DNA of 64,000 nt from Paracoccus sigandri (GTDB taxonomy: Bacteria; Pseudomonadota; Alphaproteobacteria; Rhodobacterales; Rhodobacteraceae). The notes beneath the pieces are model-generated. The model saw only the letters and a list, made by a program, of their open reading frames with translations, was not told where the DNA came from and ran no database searches. This document shows, in pieces, positions 37,001-44,727 of this stretch (the first letter of the stretch is position 1; each line of letters begins with the position of its first letter). The position numbers and the translations under genes are program-made. Location of the stretch: positions 62,001-126,000 of the forward strand of contig NZ_QNRC01000008.1 in NCBI RefSeq assembly GCF_003709565.1. The letters run 5' to 3'.

Positions 37001-37415
37001 GCGCGAATGGATGCAGGCGCGGGCCGACTGGAAGCGCCAGCAGCGCGAACGCGCCGGCGCCGCGCCGGAATCCGCCGGCCAGTTCCACAACACCGCCATC
37101 GAGGCCGCCTTCCGCGCCGCCCTGCCGGGCTATGACATGCAGAAACGCGACGGCCGCGTGGTGCTGTTCCGGCCGCCGCTGGACCTGCACTGGAAGGTCT
37201 CGGGCGGGCGCTGGGTCAGCGCGGCGAAGGAATATGTCTATCCCGACAACGACCTGACCCGCTTCGCCCCCGCGCTGCAGGTGATCGAGGTGCCGGGGGA
37301 TCACGACAGCATGGTGCTGGAGCCCAATGTCCGGGTGATGGCCGCCCGGATGCGCGAGGTGATCACCGAGGCCGAAACCGGGCTGGACAGGCCCCTGGCG
37401 CAGGCGGCGGAGTAG
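31014..37415 (+). CDS. Type I polyketide synthase, KS-AT-KR-DH-ACP-TE
   Basis: A 2133-residue single-module PKS. KS about 12-445 with Cys186 (TACSTS), His322 (HGTGT) and His362 (NIGH). AT about 540-870 with Ser636 in GHSMGE and the specificity segment IAAHS, unlike the usual HAFH (malonyl) or YASH (methylmalonyl). KR about 1160-1345 with TGGFGGIGL and Tyr1326 (DYVAAN). DH about 1395-1650 with His1408 and Asp1578 (HPALMD). ACP with Ser1792 (LGGHSL); TE about 1860-2110 with Ser1939 (GFSGGG) and His2097 (GDHDSM). All active sites are intact; there is no enoyl reductase. The order KR before DH is the reverse of the common one. It could extend, reduce, dehydrate and release one chain. First gene of the biosynthetic cluster, 4 bp before the next start. 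Confidence 0.93.
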   Translation: MTVDKNSVAIPEGAIAITGMAAHLPGAPDVATYWTNLRDGIESIRKLSVEELLANGESPARIRQPNYVPAASVLEGFERFDPEFFGLSLKEAAIMDPQHRQFLECAWEALEDAGHVPENFGGPIGVFAGCGMGSYFYFNICSNPDLVRNTGMFLLRHTGNDKDFLSTRVSHIFDLKGPSLSIQTACSTSLVAVHQASQSLLNGECDMALAGGVTIELPHARGYLFEEGEILSPDGHCHAFDHRAQGTVFGSGAGCVVLRRLEDAIADGDHVWAVLRGTAVNNDGAAKAGYLAPSVEGQAKAVAEAHGVAGVSADTIGYVECHGTGTYLGDPIEVAALTQAFNETTQETGFCGIGSVKTNIGHTDTAAGVASLIKVSMALHHGQIPPSLGYEAPNPAIDFDGSPFRVNDRLSDFPRLKGAPRRAGVNSLGVGGTNAHAVVEEAPERAASQESDWPFQLLVLSARNKPALDEASRNLAAHLRAHPEQPLADVAWTLKQGRRAFEHRRVLVATSHEDAAAKLEAGDRFSIFTHQALPERPELVFMFPGGGAQYAGMARDLYETEPVFREWMDKGLDHLAPRLDYDLRALWLPEAGAEGEAAERLKRPSVQLPLIMITEYALAQLWISWGAQPAALIGHSMGENTAACLAGVIGFEDCIGLVHLRGQLMDTIAPGGMLSVPLSAEALQAYWADDLDMASVNAPDLCVVSGPQSALDALQARLAADEIEAQRIQIDIAAHSRMLEPILSRFGDYLRGITLNAPRLPVISNRTGQPLTTDQATSPDYWVAHLRNSVMFADGIAHLAQHKCRVYLEVGPGRALASLAQANGVPANQVLASLRHPDHDVPDDEWFIATLGRLWALGADVDWTPIWGEARRNRVPLPTYPFQRQSYFIEPGRAVAQPEEQLIERVEGVENWGWQPHWRPRAADAEVEADELDRAEPRTWLVFADEAGLAARAIARLRGAGHRVIEVRAGDIFAKTGEDSFTISPERGREDYDRLIHELVASGLAPQRIAHFWLVTAGETFRPGSSFFHRNQEQGFYSLMFLAQAMAEENLPRPIHLLALTNGAAQTRDEALPYPEKATVAGPLRVMPRELPGVTCASLDLTLPEGRRVDAAWEALADRVIEEMLAHPANLSAALRGDRRYELGWRQLPLETAEPALPQGAVCLLTGGFGGIGLTVGERLARDLGAKLVLVGRRALPDPSQWDALLRNAAPNDATAARIRGVRRLEAAGAEVLCLTADVCNLQDMSAARDRAIARFGRIDAVIHAAGVVDDAPILAKTPASVENVFAPKVHGTEVLDEVFPDGSVGRIVVFSSTSTAIAPAGQIDYVAANEFLNAWARSRAGGKTQVTAVNWGIWAEVGMAAEAFATPAPAPVTDVDAPLLDKATFDAEGNRVFTTGLTTRRWILDGHRTKDGQALIPGTGYLDVIAQALRAHGETGPFEIRDLFFFRPLAVDDDAAREMRLSLARNDEGYGVQIRSDAVADGRKGYELNAQAQIGFDVPAADAIDLAAISDRCGDNVETDPGGLRSPQEQHLNFGPRWRVLRRRAYGRGEGLAELALPDAFRAEPAQGWPIHPALMDLATGWAMGLIEGYAPDHLWVPVSYGSVRVHAPLAGEIRSWVRNAGDNRADNPFARFDVTLSDPDGRVLIEISGFTIHRLDGALDFAAASGRRDVIFPDAKPENRKLSPAEERLQHNLSQGIRPEEGAEGFLRALATGSSQVAVSSMPLPKLIEQAGQGSEEVEERQGFERPQLDSDYVEPRNGIERTLVGFWQELLGVGQVGVEDSFFDLGGHSLIAVRLFAMIRKTYSVDFPISVLFEAPTIAACAALIEDRIGPQEGEGAEAPKPRAPARRFTHLVPMHQGEGGPRRPFFLVAGMFGNVLNLRHLAQLLGGDRPFYGMQARGLFGEDQPHDNFVDAAKDYIAELKQVQPHGPYLLGGFSGGGLIAWEMARQLEAEGEEVALTVLLDTPLPMRPALTRQDKALIKLAELRRKGPGYLREWMQARADWKRQQRERAGAAPESAGQFHNTAIEAAFRAALPGYDMQKRDGRVVLFRPPLDLHWKVSGGRWVSAAKEYVYPDNDLTRFAPALQVIEVPGDHDSMVLEPNVRVMAARMREVITEAETGLDRPLAQAAE

Positions 37416-37419
37416 GGCG

Positions 37420-38415
37420 ATGGCGACGGTTCTGACGGTCATCCTCAACTGGCGCACGCCCGACATGACGCTGCGCTCGGCCGAGGCGGCGGTCGCGGCG
37501 ATGGAGGGCATCGAGGGCGCGATCACCATCGTCGACAATGACAGCGGCGACGGCTCCGAGGAGAAGCTGCGTGCGGCGGTGGCCGATCGAGGCTGGGACC
37601 GGGTGCGGGTGATCCAGTCGGGCCATAATGGCGGCTTCGGGGCGGGCAACAATGCCGGCATCCGCGCCGGCCTGCCCGGCGGCGCCCGGCCGGATTTCGT
37701 CTATCTGCTGAATTCGGACGCCTTTCCCGCCCCCGATGCGATCCGCATCCTGCTGGGCCATCTGCAGGCCGATCCGCGCCTGGGCATGGCCGGCAGCTTC
37801 ATCCATGGCGAGGCGGGCGATCCGCATGTGACCTGCTTCCGCTTCCCCTCGGTCGCCTCGGAACTGGAGGGCAGCGCCCAGCTGGGACCGATCACGCGGG
37901 CCTTGCGCGGCCATGTCGTCCCGCAGCCGATCCCGGCCGCGCCTGCGCGCATGGACTGGGTCGCCGGCGCCAGCCTGATGATGCGGCAGGACATGCTGGA
38001 CCGCATCGGCTTGTTCGACGAGGGTTATTTCCTCTATTTCGAGGAAACCGATCTCTGCCTGCGCGCCGCGCGCGCGGGCTGGCAGGTGCTTTACGTCCCC
38101 GAAAGCCGCGTGGCCCATATCGGCTCGGTCTCGACGGGGATGAAGGGATGGGGGCGGACGCCCTCTTACTGGTTCGACAGCCGCTGGCGGTATTTCCGCA
38201 AGAATCACGGATTGGCCTCCGCGATCGCGGCAACGGTGGCGCAGACCATCGGGCTGTCGATCAACCGGCTTCGTGCCGCCATCGGGAACGCGCCCCGCAA
38301 CGGGCCGCGCAGGCACATGCGTGACCTGCTGGCCCATGACATCCGCGCGCTGGTCCGGGGCATCGACCCGGCGCCGGCGCGCCTTGCAAAACCCGTCACC
38401 GAGAGGACGACATGA
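37420..38415 (+). CDS. Family 2 glycosyltransferase, rhamnosyltransferase-like
   Basis: A 331-residue GT-A enzyme. Nucleotide-sugar motifs: VILNWRTPDMTLRS at the N-terminus, IVDNDSGDGSEE, NGGFGAGNNAGIR, metal-binding LLNSDAFP, then WVAGASLMMRQDMLDRIGLFDEGYFLYFEETDLCLRAARAGW, the acceptor/catalytic ED region typical of WcaA/rhamnosyltransferase-like GT2 enzymes. No membrane helix. It sits between the PKS and NRPS genes, and its stop overlaps the NRPS ATG by 4 bp, so sugar transfer is probably part of the same pathway. Donor sugar unknown. Confidence 0.9.
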   Translation: MATVLTVILNWRTPDMTLRSAEAAVAAMEGIEGAITIVDNDSGDGSEEKLRAAVADRGWDRVRVIQSGHNGGFGAGNNAGIRAGLPGGARPDFVYLLNSDAFPAPDAIRILLGHLQADPRLGMAGSFIHGEAGDPHVTCFRFPSVASELEGSAQLGPITRALRGHVVPQPIPAAPARMDWVAGASLMMRQDMLDRIGLFDEGYFLYFEETDLCLRAARAGWQVLYVPESRVAHIGSVSTGMKGWGRTPSYWFDSRWRYFRKNHGLASAIAATVAQTIGLSINRLRAAIGNAPRNGPRRHMRDLLAHDIRALVRGIDPAPARLAKPVTERTT

Positions 38416-41400
38416 CCCTTTCCGCCCTGTTCATCGGCAATGAATCCCTGCTGATCCAATGTGCGGGGCAATGGCGCGACCGAGGCCACGCCATCGCCGC
38501 GATCCTGACCCGCGATCCCGACATCACGGCCTGGGCCGAAGGGCAGGGCATCGCCGTCCTGCCGCAGCCCCAGACCCGCGATCCGGGCGATCTGGCCTAT
38601 GACTGGCTGTTCAGCGTCGCCAACCTGTCGCTGGTCCCCGAGGCGCTGCTGAGCCGCGCCGCGAAGGGCGCGATCAACTTCCATGACGGCCCGCTGCCGC
38701 GCCGGGCAGGGCTGAACACCCCGGCCTGGGCGATCCTTCAGGGCGACGGGCGGCACGGGATCACCTGGCACCTGATGGAAGGCGGGGTGGACGAGGGCGA
38801 CATCCTGGAACAGCGCCTGTTCGACCTGGCCACGGACGAGACGACGCTGACCCTGAACACCCGCTGTTTCGAGGCCGCCATCGACAGCTTTGCCGCGGTG
38901 ATCGGGCAGGTCGAGACGGGCTTGCAGCGCAAGCCGCAGGACCTGTCGCTGCGCGGCTATCATGCCCGCGCCGACCGTCCCGCCGCAGCGGCGCGGCTGG
39001 ACTTCACCGGCTCGCGCGAGGTTGCTTCGCGGCTGATCCGCGGGCTGGATCACGGCAGCTATCCGAACCCGCTGGCCCTGGCGAAATTCGAGGTCGAGGG
39101 CCGGGTGATCGCCCTGCGCGGCGTCGAGCCGGCCGAGGGCTACGGCGCGCCGGGCACGGTGCTGGCCGCTTGCCGCCAGGGCGCGACCGTGATGTTCGCC
39201 GACGGCGCGCTGCGCCTGACCGGGCTGGAGCCGCTGGACGGCGGCGAATTCGACCCGGCCGCGCTTCAGGGCAAGCTGCTCGCCTCGCCCGATGCGGCGG
39301 CGGCGCAGGCGCTGACCCAGGCCGTCGCATCCGTGGCGCCCGGTGAAGGTTACTGGCGCAAGGCGCTGAAATCATTTGCAGCCGCCAGCCTACCCCTGGC
39401 CAACCATGCCGAGGGCAAGGGCGACTGGCAAGCCCTGCCGGTGCCGGGCGAGGCCGGCGATCTTCTGGCCGCGACCGCCCTGCTGGCCAGCACGCTGGCG
39501 GGCGGCGAGGCCGTCGATCTGGCGCTGCATGATCCCGCCGCGCCGCGTGCGCCGGGCTATCTGTCCGACTGGGTGCCACTTGACGCCCGGATCGACCCGC
39601 AGGCCGATGCCGCGGACCTGCGCCGCCAGATGGCCGAACGGCTGGAGCGCGCCCGCAAGCATCCCGCCTTCGCGCTGGACCTGCCCCTGCGCGACCCGGC
39701 CATCGACCGCCCCGCGCTGCCGCAGATCGCCGTCGCGGCGGCGGGCGACGCCCCGGTCGCGGGCAGCATCGTCACCCTGGCCCCGGAAAGCGGACGGCTG
39801 CATTACGACGCCTCGCGGCTGGATGCGGGCTCGGCCGGGCTGCTGGCGGCGCGGCTGGCGCATCTGGCGGCGGCCATCGCCAAGGGCGGGCCGATCGCCG
39901 ACATCCCGCCGATGCCGGAGGCCGAGCGCGACCTGGTGGTCAACGGCTGGAACCGCAGCGAGACCGATTTCCCCGACATCTGCATCCATCAGGCCTTCGA
40001 AGCCCAGGTCGCCCGCACCCCCGGCGCCGTCGCCCTGACGGTCGAGGATCGCCACCTGACCTATACTGACCTGAACGCGCGGGCGAACCGCGCCGCCCAT
40101 GTGCTGCGCGCGATGGGGGTGGGGCCGGGCACGCTGGTCGGCATCCATACCGGCCGCAGCGAGCATCTGCTGATCGGCACCCTGGCGATCATGAAGGCGG
40201 GCGGCGCCTATGTGCCGCTGGACCCGGCCTATCCGGCCGACCGCATCGCGCTCTATATCGAGGACAGCGCCTGCCCGGTGATCGTCACCGAAAGCGCGCT
40301 GTCGCAGGGCCTGCCCACGCATGGCGCGCAGCTGCTGGTGCTGGACCAGGACGCGCGGCTGGCGGACGCGCCCGAGGGCAATCCCGACAGCGGCGTGACC
40401 ACCGCGGACCTGGCTTACCTGATCTATACTTCGGGCTCGACCGGGCGGCCCAAGGGCGTGATGCTGGAACACCGCAACGTCGCCAATTTCTTCACCGGCA
40501 TGGACGACCGCATCCAGCACGATCCGGCCGGGGTCTGGCTGGCGGTGACCTCGCTTTCCTTCGACATCTCGGTGCTGGAGCTGTTCTGGACGCTCGCGCG
40601 CGGCTTCCGGCTGGTGCTGATGGGCGATGCGGAACGGGCGCTGGTCTCGGGCGGGGCGGCGGTCAGCGACAAGCCGATGGATTTCAGCCTGTTCTACTGG
40701 GGCAATGACGACGGCGTCGGGCGCGAGAAATACCAGCTGCTGCTGGAGGGGGCGAAATTCGCCGACGAACACGGCTTCTGCGCCGTCTGGACGCCCGAGC
40801 GGCATTTCCACGCCTTCGGCGGTCCTTACCCGAACCCCTCGGTCACCGGCGCGGCGGTGGCGGCGGTCACGAAGAACCTGGAGGTGCGGGCAGGGTCCTG
40901 CGTCGCGCCGCTGCACCACCCGATCCGCATCGCCGAGGAATGGGCGGTGATCGACAACCTGACCAACGGCCGCACCGGGCTTGCCATCGCCTCGGGCTGG
41001 CATCCCGAGGATTTCGTGCTGCGCCCCGAGAACTCGCCCCCCGCGAACAAGCCGGCGATGTACAAGGACATCGACATCCTGCGCCGCTTGTGGCGGGGCG
41101 AGAAGGTGGCCTTCCCGATGGCCGGCGGCAAGATGGTCGATGTGCTGACCCAGCCGCGCCCGGTCTCGGAGGAGCTGAACATCTGGGTGACGACCGCCGG
41201 CAACCCGGCGACCTGGCGCGAGGCCGGCGAGATGGGCGCCCATGTGCTGACCCATCTTCTGGGCCAGTCCATCGACGAGGTCGGCGAGAAGATCCGCATC
41301 TATCACCAGGCGCTGCGCGACAGCGGCCGCGACCCGGCGAAATACCGCGTCACGCTGATGCTGCACAGCTATCTGGCCGATGACCGGGAAACCGCGCGGG

Positions 41401-42980
41401 AGGTGGCGCGCGGGCCGATGAAGTCCTACCTGGCCTCGGCCGCGGCGCTGGTGAAGCAATATGCCTGGGCCTTCCCGGCCTTCAAGAAGCCGCAGGGCGT
41501 CTCCAACCCGATGGAGATCGACCTGGGCAGCCTGTCCGAGGAGGAGAACGAGGCGATCCTGGAATTCGCCTTCCACCGCTATTTCGAGGATTCCGGCCTC
41601 TTCGGCACCGTCGAGGAAATGCTGCCAAGGGTCGAGCATCTGAAGGAAATCGGCGTGACCGAAATCGCCGCGCTGATCGATTACGGCATCCCGCGCGAGC
41701 AGGTTCTGGAGGGGCTGCGTCCCCTGGCCGAACTCCTGGCCCGCGCCAATGCCGGCACGGCCCCGGCGCATGACGATTTCTCGATCGCGGCGCAGATCCG
41801 CCGCCATGACGTGACGCATCTGCAATGCACGCCCTCGATGGCGCGGATGATCGCGATGAACGACGACGCGCGGGCGGCCCTGGCCAAGGTCCGGCACCTG
41901 ATGATCGGCGGCGAGGCGCTGTCGGGTTCGCTGGTGGCCGACCTGAACAGGGCCAGCCCGGCCGGGATCGAGAACATGTATGGCCCGACCGAGACGACCA
42001 TCTGGTCCACCACCGCGACGGCGGATGCCTCGGAACCCGTGGCCAGCATCGGCACGCCCATCGCCAATACCCAGGTCTATGTGCTGGATGAGCAGATGCG
42101 GCCGCTGCCGGTCGGCGCGCCGGGCGAATTGTGGATCGGCGGGGCGGGCGTCGCGCGCGGCTATTGGCAGCGCGACGACCTGACCGAGGAGCGTTTCAAG
42201 CCGAACCCGTTCCATCCGGGCCGGATGTACCGGACCGGCGACCTGGTCCGCTGGAAGGCGGATGGGCGGCTGGAATTCCTGGGCCGCGCCGACCATCAGG
42301 TGAAGATGCGCGGCTACCGGATCGAGCTGGGCGAGATCGAGGCCGTGGCCGAGGGTTTCGCCGGGGTGCGCCAGGCCGTGGTCGTGGCGCGCGAGGACCG
42401 GCCCGGCGACATGCGGCTGGTGGCCTATGTCACCGGCGACAGCTGGCTGGCGACGGGCGCGCTGACCGATCATCTGGCGACGGTGCTGCCGCCGCATATG
42501 GTGCCCGCGCATGTGGTCAAGCTGCCGGAATTCCCGCTGACGCCGAACCGCAAGGTGAACCGCAAGGCGCTGCCCGCCCCGGTCGAGGCGAGTGCCGCGC
42601 GCAGCGATGTATTCGTGGCGCCGAAGATTGGCGTGCAGGCGACCATCGCGCAGGTCTGGTCGCGCATCCTCAACCGCGAGCAGATCGGCGCGCGCGACAA
42701 TTTCTTCGCCCTCGGCGGCCATTCGCTGCTGGCGGTGCAGGCGCATCGCGAGATCCGGCAGGCGCTTGGCGGGGGCGTGAAGCTGTCGATCACCGACATC
42801 TTCCAGTTCCCCACGCTGGAGGCGCTGGCCGGCCATCTGGACGGGGCGGATGCGGCGAATTCGGCCGCCGAGCCGCAATCGGCCGAGGCCGAGGCGGCCG
42901 GCGCCGCCGAGCGGGCCGCCGCGCGCTCGGACGCCATGTCGCGCCGCCGCGCCCTGCGGGCCGGTCGCGGCCAGGGCTGA
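38412..42980 (+). CDS. NRPS initiation-type protein: formyltransferase, C remnant, A domain with inserted luciferase-like monooxygenase, carrier protein
   Basis: 1522 residues, MupA/Atu3671-like. (1) Formyltransferase fold, about 1-290, with Asn89, His91 and Asp127, the N-x-H...D spacing of E. coli ArnA (102/104/140). (2) About 310-500 resembles only the C-terminal lobe of a condensation domain (YWRKALKSF to MPEAERDLVVNGWN), without HHxxxDG. (3) Adenylation domain with A1 (LTYTDLN, from 549), A2, A3 (YTSGSTGRPKG) and A4 (FDISVLELF, Asp718), interrupted at about 756-1114 by an FMN-dependent luciferase-like monooxygenase, resuming with A5 (NMYGPTE, from 1188) to A10 (NRKVNR). Specificity positions read D-I-L-Q-M-G-M-I-W-K, close to the glycine code DILQLGLIWK. 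(4) Carrier domain with Ser1438 (LGGHSL). No active condensation or thioesterase domain. Predicted role: load glycine, modify it and hand it to another module. Confidence 0.92.
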   Translation: MTLSALFIGNESLLIQCAGQWRDRGHAIAAILTRDPDITAWAEGQGIAVLPQPQTRDPGDLAYDWLFSVANLSLVPEALLSRAAKGAINFHDGPLPRRAGLNTPAWAILQGDGRHGITWHLMEGGVDEGDILEQRLFDLATDETTLTLNTRCFEAAIDSFAAVIGQVETGLQRKPQDLSLRGYHARADRPAAAARLDFTGSREVASRLIRGLDHGSYPNPLALAKFEVEGRVIALRGVEPAEGYGAPGTVLAACRQGATVMFADGALRLTGLEPLDGGEFDPAALQGKLLASPDAAAAQALTQAVASVAPGEGYWRKALKSFAAASLPLANHAEGKGDWQALPVPGEAGDLLAATALLASTLAGGEAVDLALHDPAAPRAPGYLSDWVPLDARIDPQADAADLRRQMAERLERARKHPAFALDLPLRDPAIDRPALPQIAVAAAGDAPVAGSIVTLAPESGRLHYDASRLDAGSAGLLAARLAHLAAAIAKGGPIADIPPMPEAERDLVVNGWNRSETDFPDICIHQAFEAQVARTPGAVALTVEDRHLTYTDLNARANRAAHVLRAMGVGPGTLVGIHTGRSEHLLIGTLAIMKAGGAYVPLDPAYPADRIALYIEDSACPVIVTESALSQGLPTHGAQLLVLDQDARLADAPEGNPDSGVTTADLAYLIYTSGSTGRPKGVMLEHRNVANFFTGMDDRIQHDPAGVWLAVTSLSFDISVLELFWTLARGFRLVLMGDAERALVSGGAAVSDKPMDFSLFYWGNDDGVGREKYQLLLEGAKFADEHGFCAVWTPERHFHAFGGPYPNPSVTGAAVAAVTKNLEVRAGSCVAPLHHPIRIAEEWAVIDNLTNGRTGLAIASGWHPEDFVLRPENSPPANKPAMYKDIDILRRLWRGEKVAFPMAGGKMVDVLTQPRPVSEELNIWVTTAGNPATWREAGEMGAHVLTHLLGQSIDEVGEKIRIYHQALRDSGRDPAKYRVTLMLHSYLADDRETAREVARGPMKSYLASAAALVKQYAWAFPAFKKPQGVSNPMEIDLGSLSEEENEAILEFAFHRYFEDSGLFGTVEEMLPRVEHLKEIGVTEIAALIDYGIPREQVLEGLRPLAELLARANAGTAPAHDDFSIAAQIRRHDVTHLQCTPSMARMIAMNDDARAALAKVRHLMIGGEALSGSLVADLNRASPAGIENMYGPTETTIWSTTATADASEPVASIGTPIANTQVYVLDEQMRPLPVGAPGELWIGGAGVARGYWQRDDLTEERFKPNPFHPGRMYRTGDLVRWKADGRLEFLGRADHQVKMRGYRIELGEIEAVAEGFAGVRQAVVVAREDRPGDMRLVAYVTGDSWLATGALTDHLATVLPPHMVPAHVVKLPEFPLTPNRKVNRKALPAPVEASAARSDVFVAPKIGVQATIAQVWSRILNREQIGARDNFFALGGHSLLAVQAHREIRQALGGGVKLSITDIFQFPTLEALAGHLDGADAANSAAEPQSAEAEAAGAAERAAARSDAMSRRRALRAGRGQG

Positions 42981-42984
42981 GCGG

Positions 42985-43653
42985 ATGAGCGGATTGGGGC
43001 GGGTGATCTCGGGCCTGTTTCCCGGCGAGGTGGGCCATGCGGCGGTGGCCATCGGCACCGCCCCCGCGCCCCTGCCGGCCGAAGCGCCGGCCGTCGCCCG
43101 CGCCATTCCGCGCCGCGTGGCGGAATTCGCGGCCGGGCGCGCGGCCGCGCGTGCCGCCCTTGCGGCGGCGGGCCTGCCCCGCGCCGCCATCCCGATGGGC
43201 CAGGATCGCGCGCCGATCTGGCCCGAAGGCGCCACCGGCAGCATCACCCATAGCCGCGACTATGCGCTGGCCGTGGCCGCCCCGGCCGCGCGCTTCCGCG
43301 GCCTGGGGCTGGATGTCGAACCCGACCAGCCGCTGCCCCATGACGTGCTGGACGAGATCTGCGACAGCGACGAATGCGCCTGGATCGCCGGTCAGGTCCA
43401 GCCGCTGCGTTGGGCGCGGCTGATCTTCGTCGCGAAGGAGGCGGCCTATAAATGCCAGTATCCCGCCAGCAGGACGCTGTTCGGCTTCGAGGCGATGACC
43501 GTCCGCGTCGATCCCGGCAGCGGCACCCTGACCGCCCGCTTTCGCCGCGCCGTCCCCCCTTTCGAGAACGGGGCCGAATTGCCGGGCCGCTTCGCCTTCG
43601 CCGAGGGTCAGATGATCGCCGGTTTCATGCTGCCCGCCGCGCCGACGGGCTGA
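42985..43653 (+). CDS. 4'-phosphopantetheinyl transferase, EntD/Sfp type
   Basis: A 222-residue enzyme that attaches the phosphopantetheine arm of CoA to carrier-protein serines, here presumably Ser1792 of the PKS and Ser1438 of the NRPS. Motifs: basic CoA-binding segment RRVAEFAAGRAAARAAL, WPEGATGSITHSRDYALAVAA (SxTHS), metal site GLGLDVEPDQPL and FVAKEAAYKCQYP (KEAxYK). The ATG at 42985 begins 4 bp after the NRPS stop. Confidence 0.94.
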   Translation: MSGLGRVISGLFPGEVGHAAVAIGTAPAPLPAEAPAVARAIPRRVAEFAAGRAAARAALAAAGLPRAAIPMGQDRAPIWPEGATGSITHSRDYALAVAAPAARFRGLGLDVEPDQPLPHDVLDEICDSDECAWIAGQVQPLRWARLIFVAKEAAYKCQYPASRTLFGFEAMTVRVDPGSGTLTARFRRAVPPFENGAELPGRFAFAEGQMIAGFMLPAAPTG

Positions 43654-43742
43654 ACCGCCCGCCGCCTCTTGCGCCGGGAATTTGAAAAGACAGTATATTT
43701 CATGTGCCGCATTTGTTTGTGTCGAGGCAGGGAGGACCCGAG

Positions 43743-44714
43743 GTGAACCGCAGGCTGACCATGTTTTCCGGGATCGCCGCGCTGGGGCTGGCGGGGGTCG
43801 GGGCCGGGCTGCTGATCCGGCGGCGCCGGTCGGGCGGCGGCCCGCCGCCCCTGCCGCAGATGGCCGAGGCCGATTTCGCCGCCGCCTTCCCGCCCCTGTC
43901 GCCGCCCGAGGGGCCGCTGAACGTCTATCACCTGGGCCACAGCCTGGTCGGGCGGGAGATGCCCGCCATGCTGGCGCAGCTGGTCGCCGGGCATCGCCAT
44001 GCCAGCCAACTGGGCTGGGGGGCCTCGCTGCGCCAGCACTGGCTGGGCCGGGACGAGATCCCCGGCTATGACACCGAGAACGCCCATCCCGCCTTCGCCG
44101 ATGCGAAACAGGCGATCGGCGGGGGCGATCACGATGCGGTGGTGCTGACCGAGATGGTCGAGCTGAAAGATGCGATCAAGTGGCATTCCAGCAGCCATTA
44201 CCTGGCCGAATGGGCGCGGCTTGCCCGGCAGGGGCGGCCCGACCAGCGGCTCTATCTCTACGAGACCTGGCATCGGCTGGACGATCCCGCCGGCTGGCTG
44301 GAGCGGATCGACAGTGACGCCGGGGCGCTGTGGCGCGACGAGCTGCTGCGCCGCGCCATGAGCGACCCGGCGGTCGGCACCATCTATCGCATTCCCGGCG
44401 GCCCGGCCCTGGCCGCGGTGGTGCGCGCCGCCGAGGCCGGCGAGATCGCCGGGCTGGAGACACGCGAGGCGCTGTTCGCGCGAGCCGAGGATGGCAGCCA
44501 GGACATGATCCATGTCAACGACCTGGGCAGCTATGTGATCGCCCTGACCCATTACGCGGTCCTCTATCACCGAAGCCCCGAAGGACTGCCGCACCGGCTG
44601 CAGCGCGCCGACGGCTCGCCGGCCGAGGCCTTTTCGGACGAGGCCGCCCGCACCATCCAGCGCATCGTCTGGGAGGTGGTGCGCCACGATCCCTTCACCG
44701 GGGTCGGTGCATGA
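43743..44714 (+). CDS. SGNH-hydrolase-like protein with N-terminal membrane anchor
   Basis: A 323-residue protein not assignable to a named family. An N-terminal signal-anchor (MFSGIAALGLAGVGAGLLIRRRR) is followed by a proline-rich linker and a globular domain. NVYHLGHSLVG contains a candidate nucleophile Ser67, and DMIHVNDLG contains Asp254 and His257 in the D-x-x-H arrangement of SGNH esterases; the block II/III Gly and Asn are not obvious. A GTG start at 43743 is chosen because GGGAGG lies 7 bp upstream. Removal or transfer of an acyl group on the product is possible but unproven. The stop is 13 bp before the glycosidase-like gene. Confidence 0.7.
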   Translation: MNRRLTMFSGIAALGLAGVGAGLLIRRRRSGGGPPPLPQMAEADFAAAFPPLSPPEGPLNVYHLGHSLVGREMPAMLAQLVAGHRHASQLGWGASLRQHWLGRDEIPGYDTENAHPAFADAKQAIGGGDHDAVVLTEMVELKDAIKWHSSSHYLAEWARLARQGRPDQRLYLYETWHRLDDPAGWLERIDSDAGALWRDELLRRAMSDPAVGTIYRIPGGPALAAVVRAAEAGEIAGLETREALFARAEDGSQDMIHVNDLGSYVIALTHYAVLYHRSPEGLPHRLQRADGSPAEAFSDEAARTIQRIVWEVVRHDPFTGVGA

Positions 44715-44727
44715 GGGGGGTCGGGGC

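Noticed and set aside
39390-43247. Long open frame on the minus strand opposite the NRPS (about 1285 codons)
   Set aside because: Same antisense effect of high GC at third positions; low-complexity translation with no motif, whereas the plus strand is a clear multidomain enzyme.
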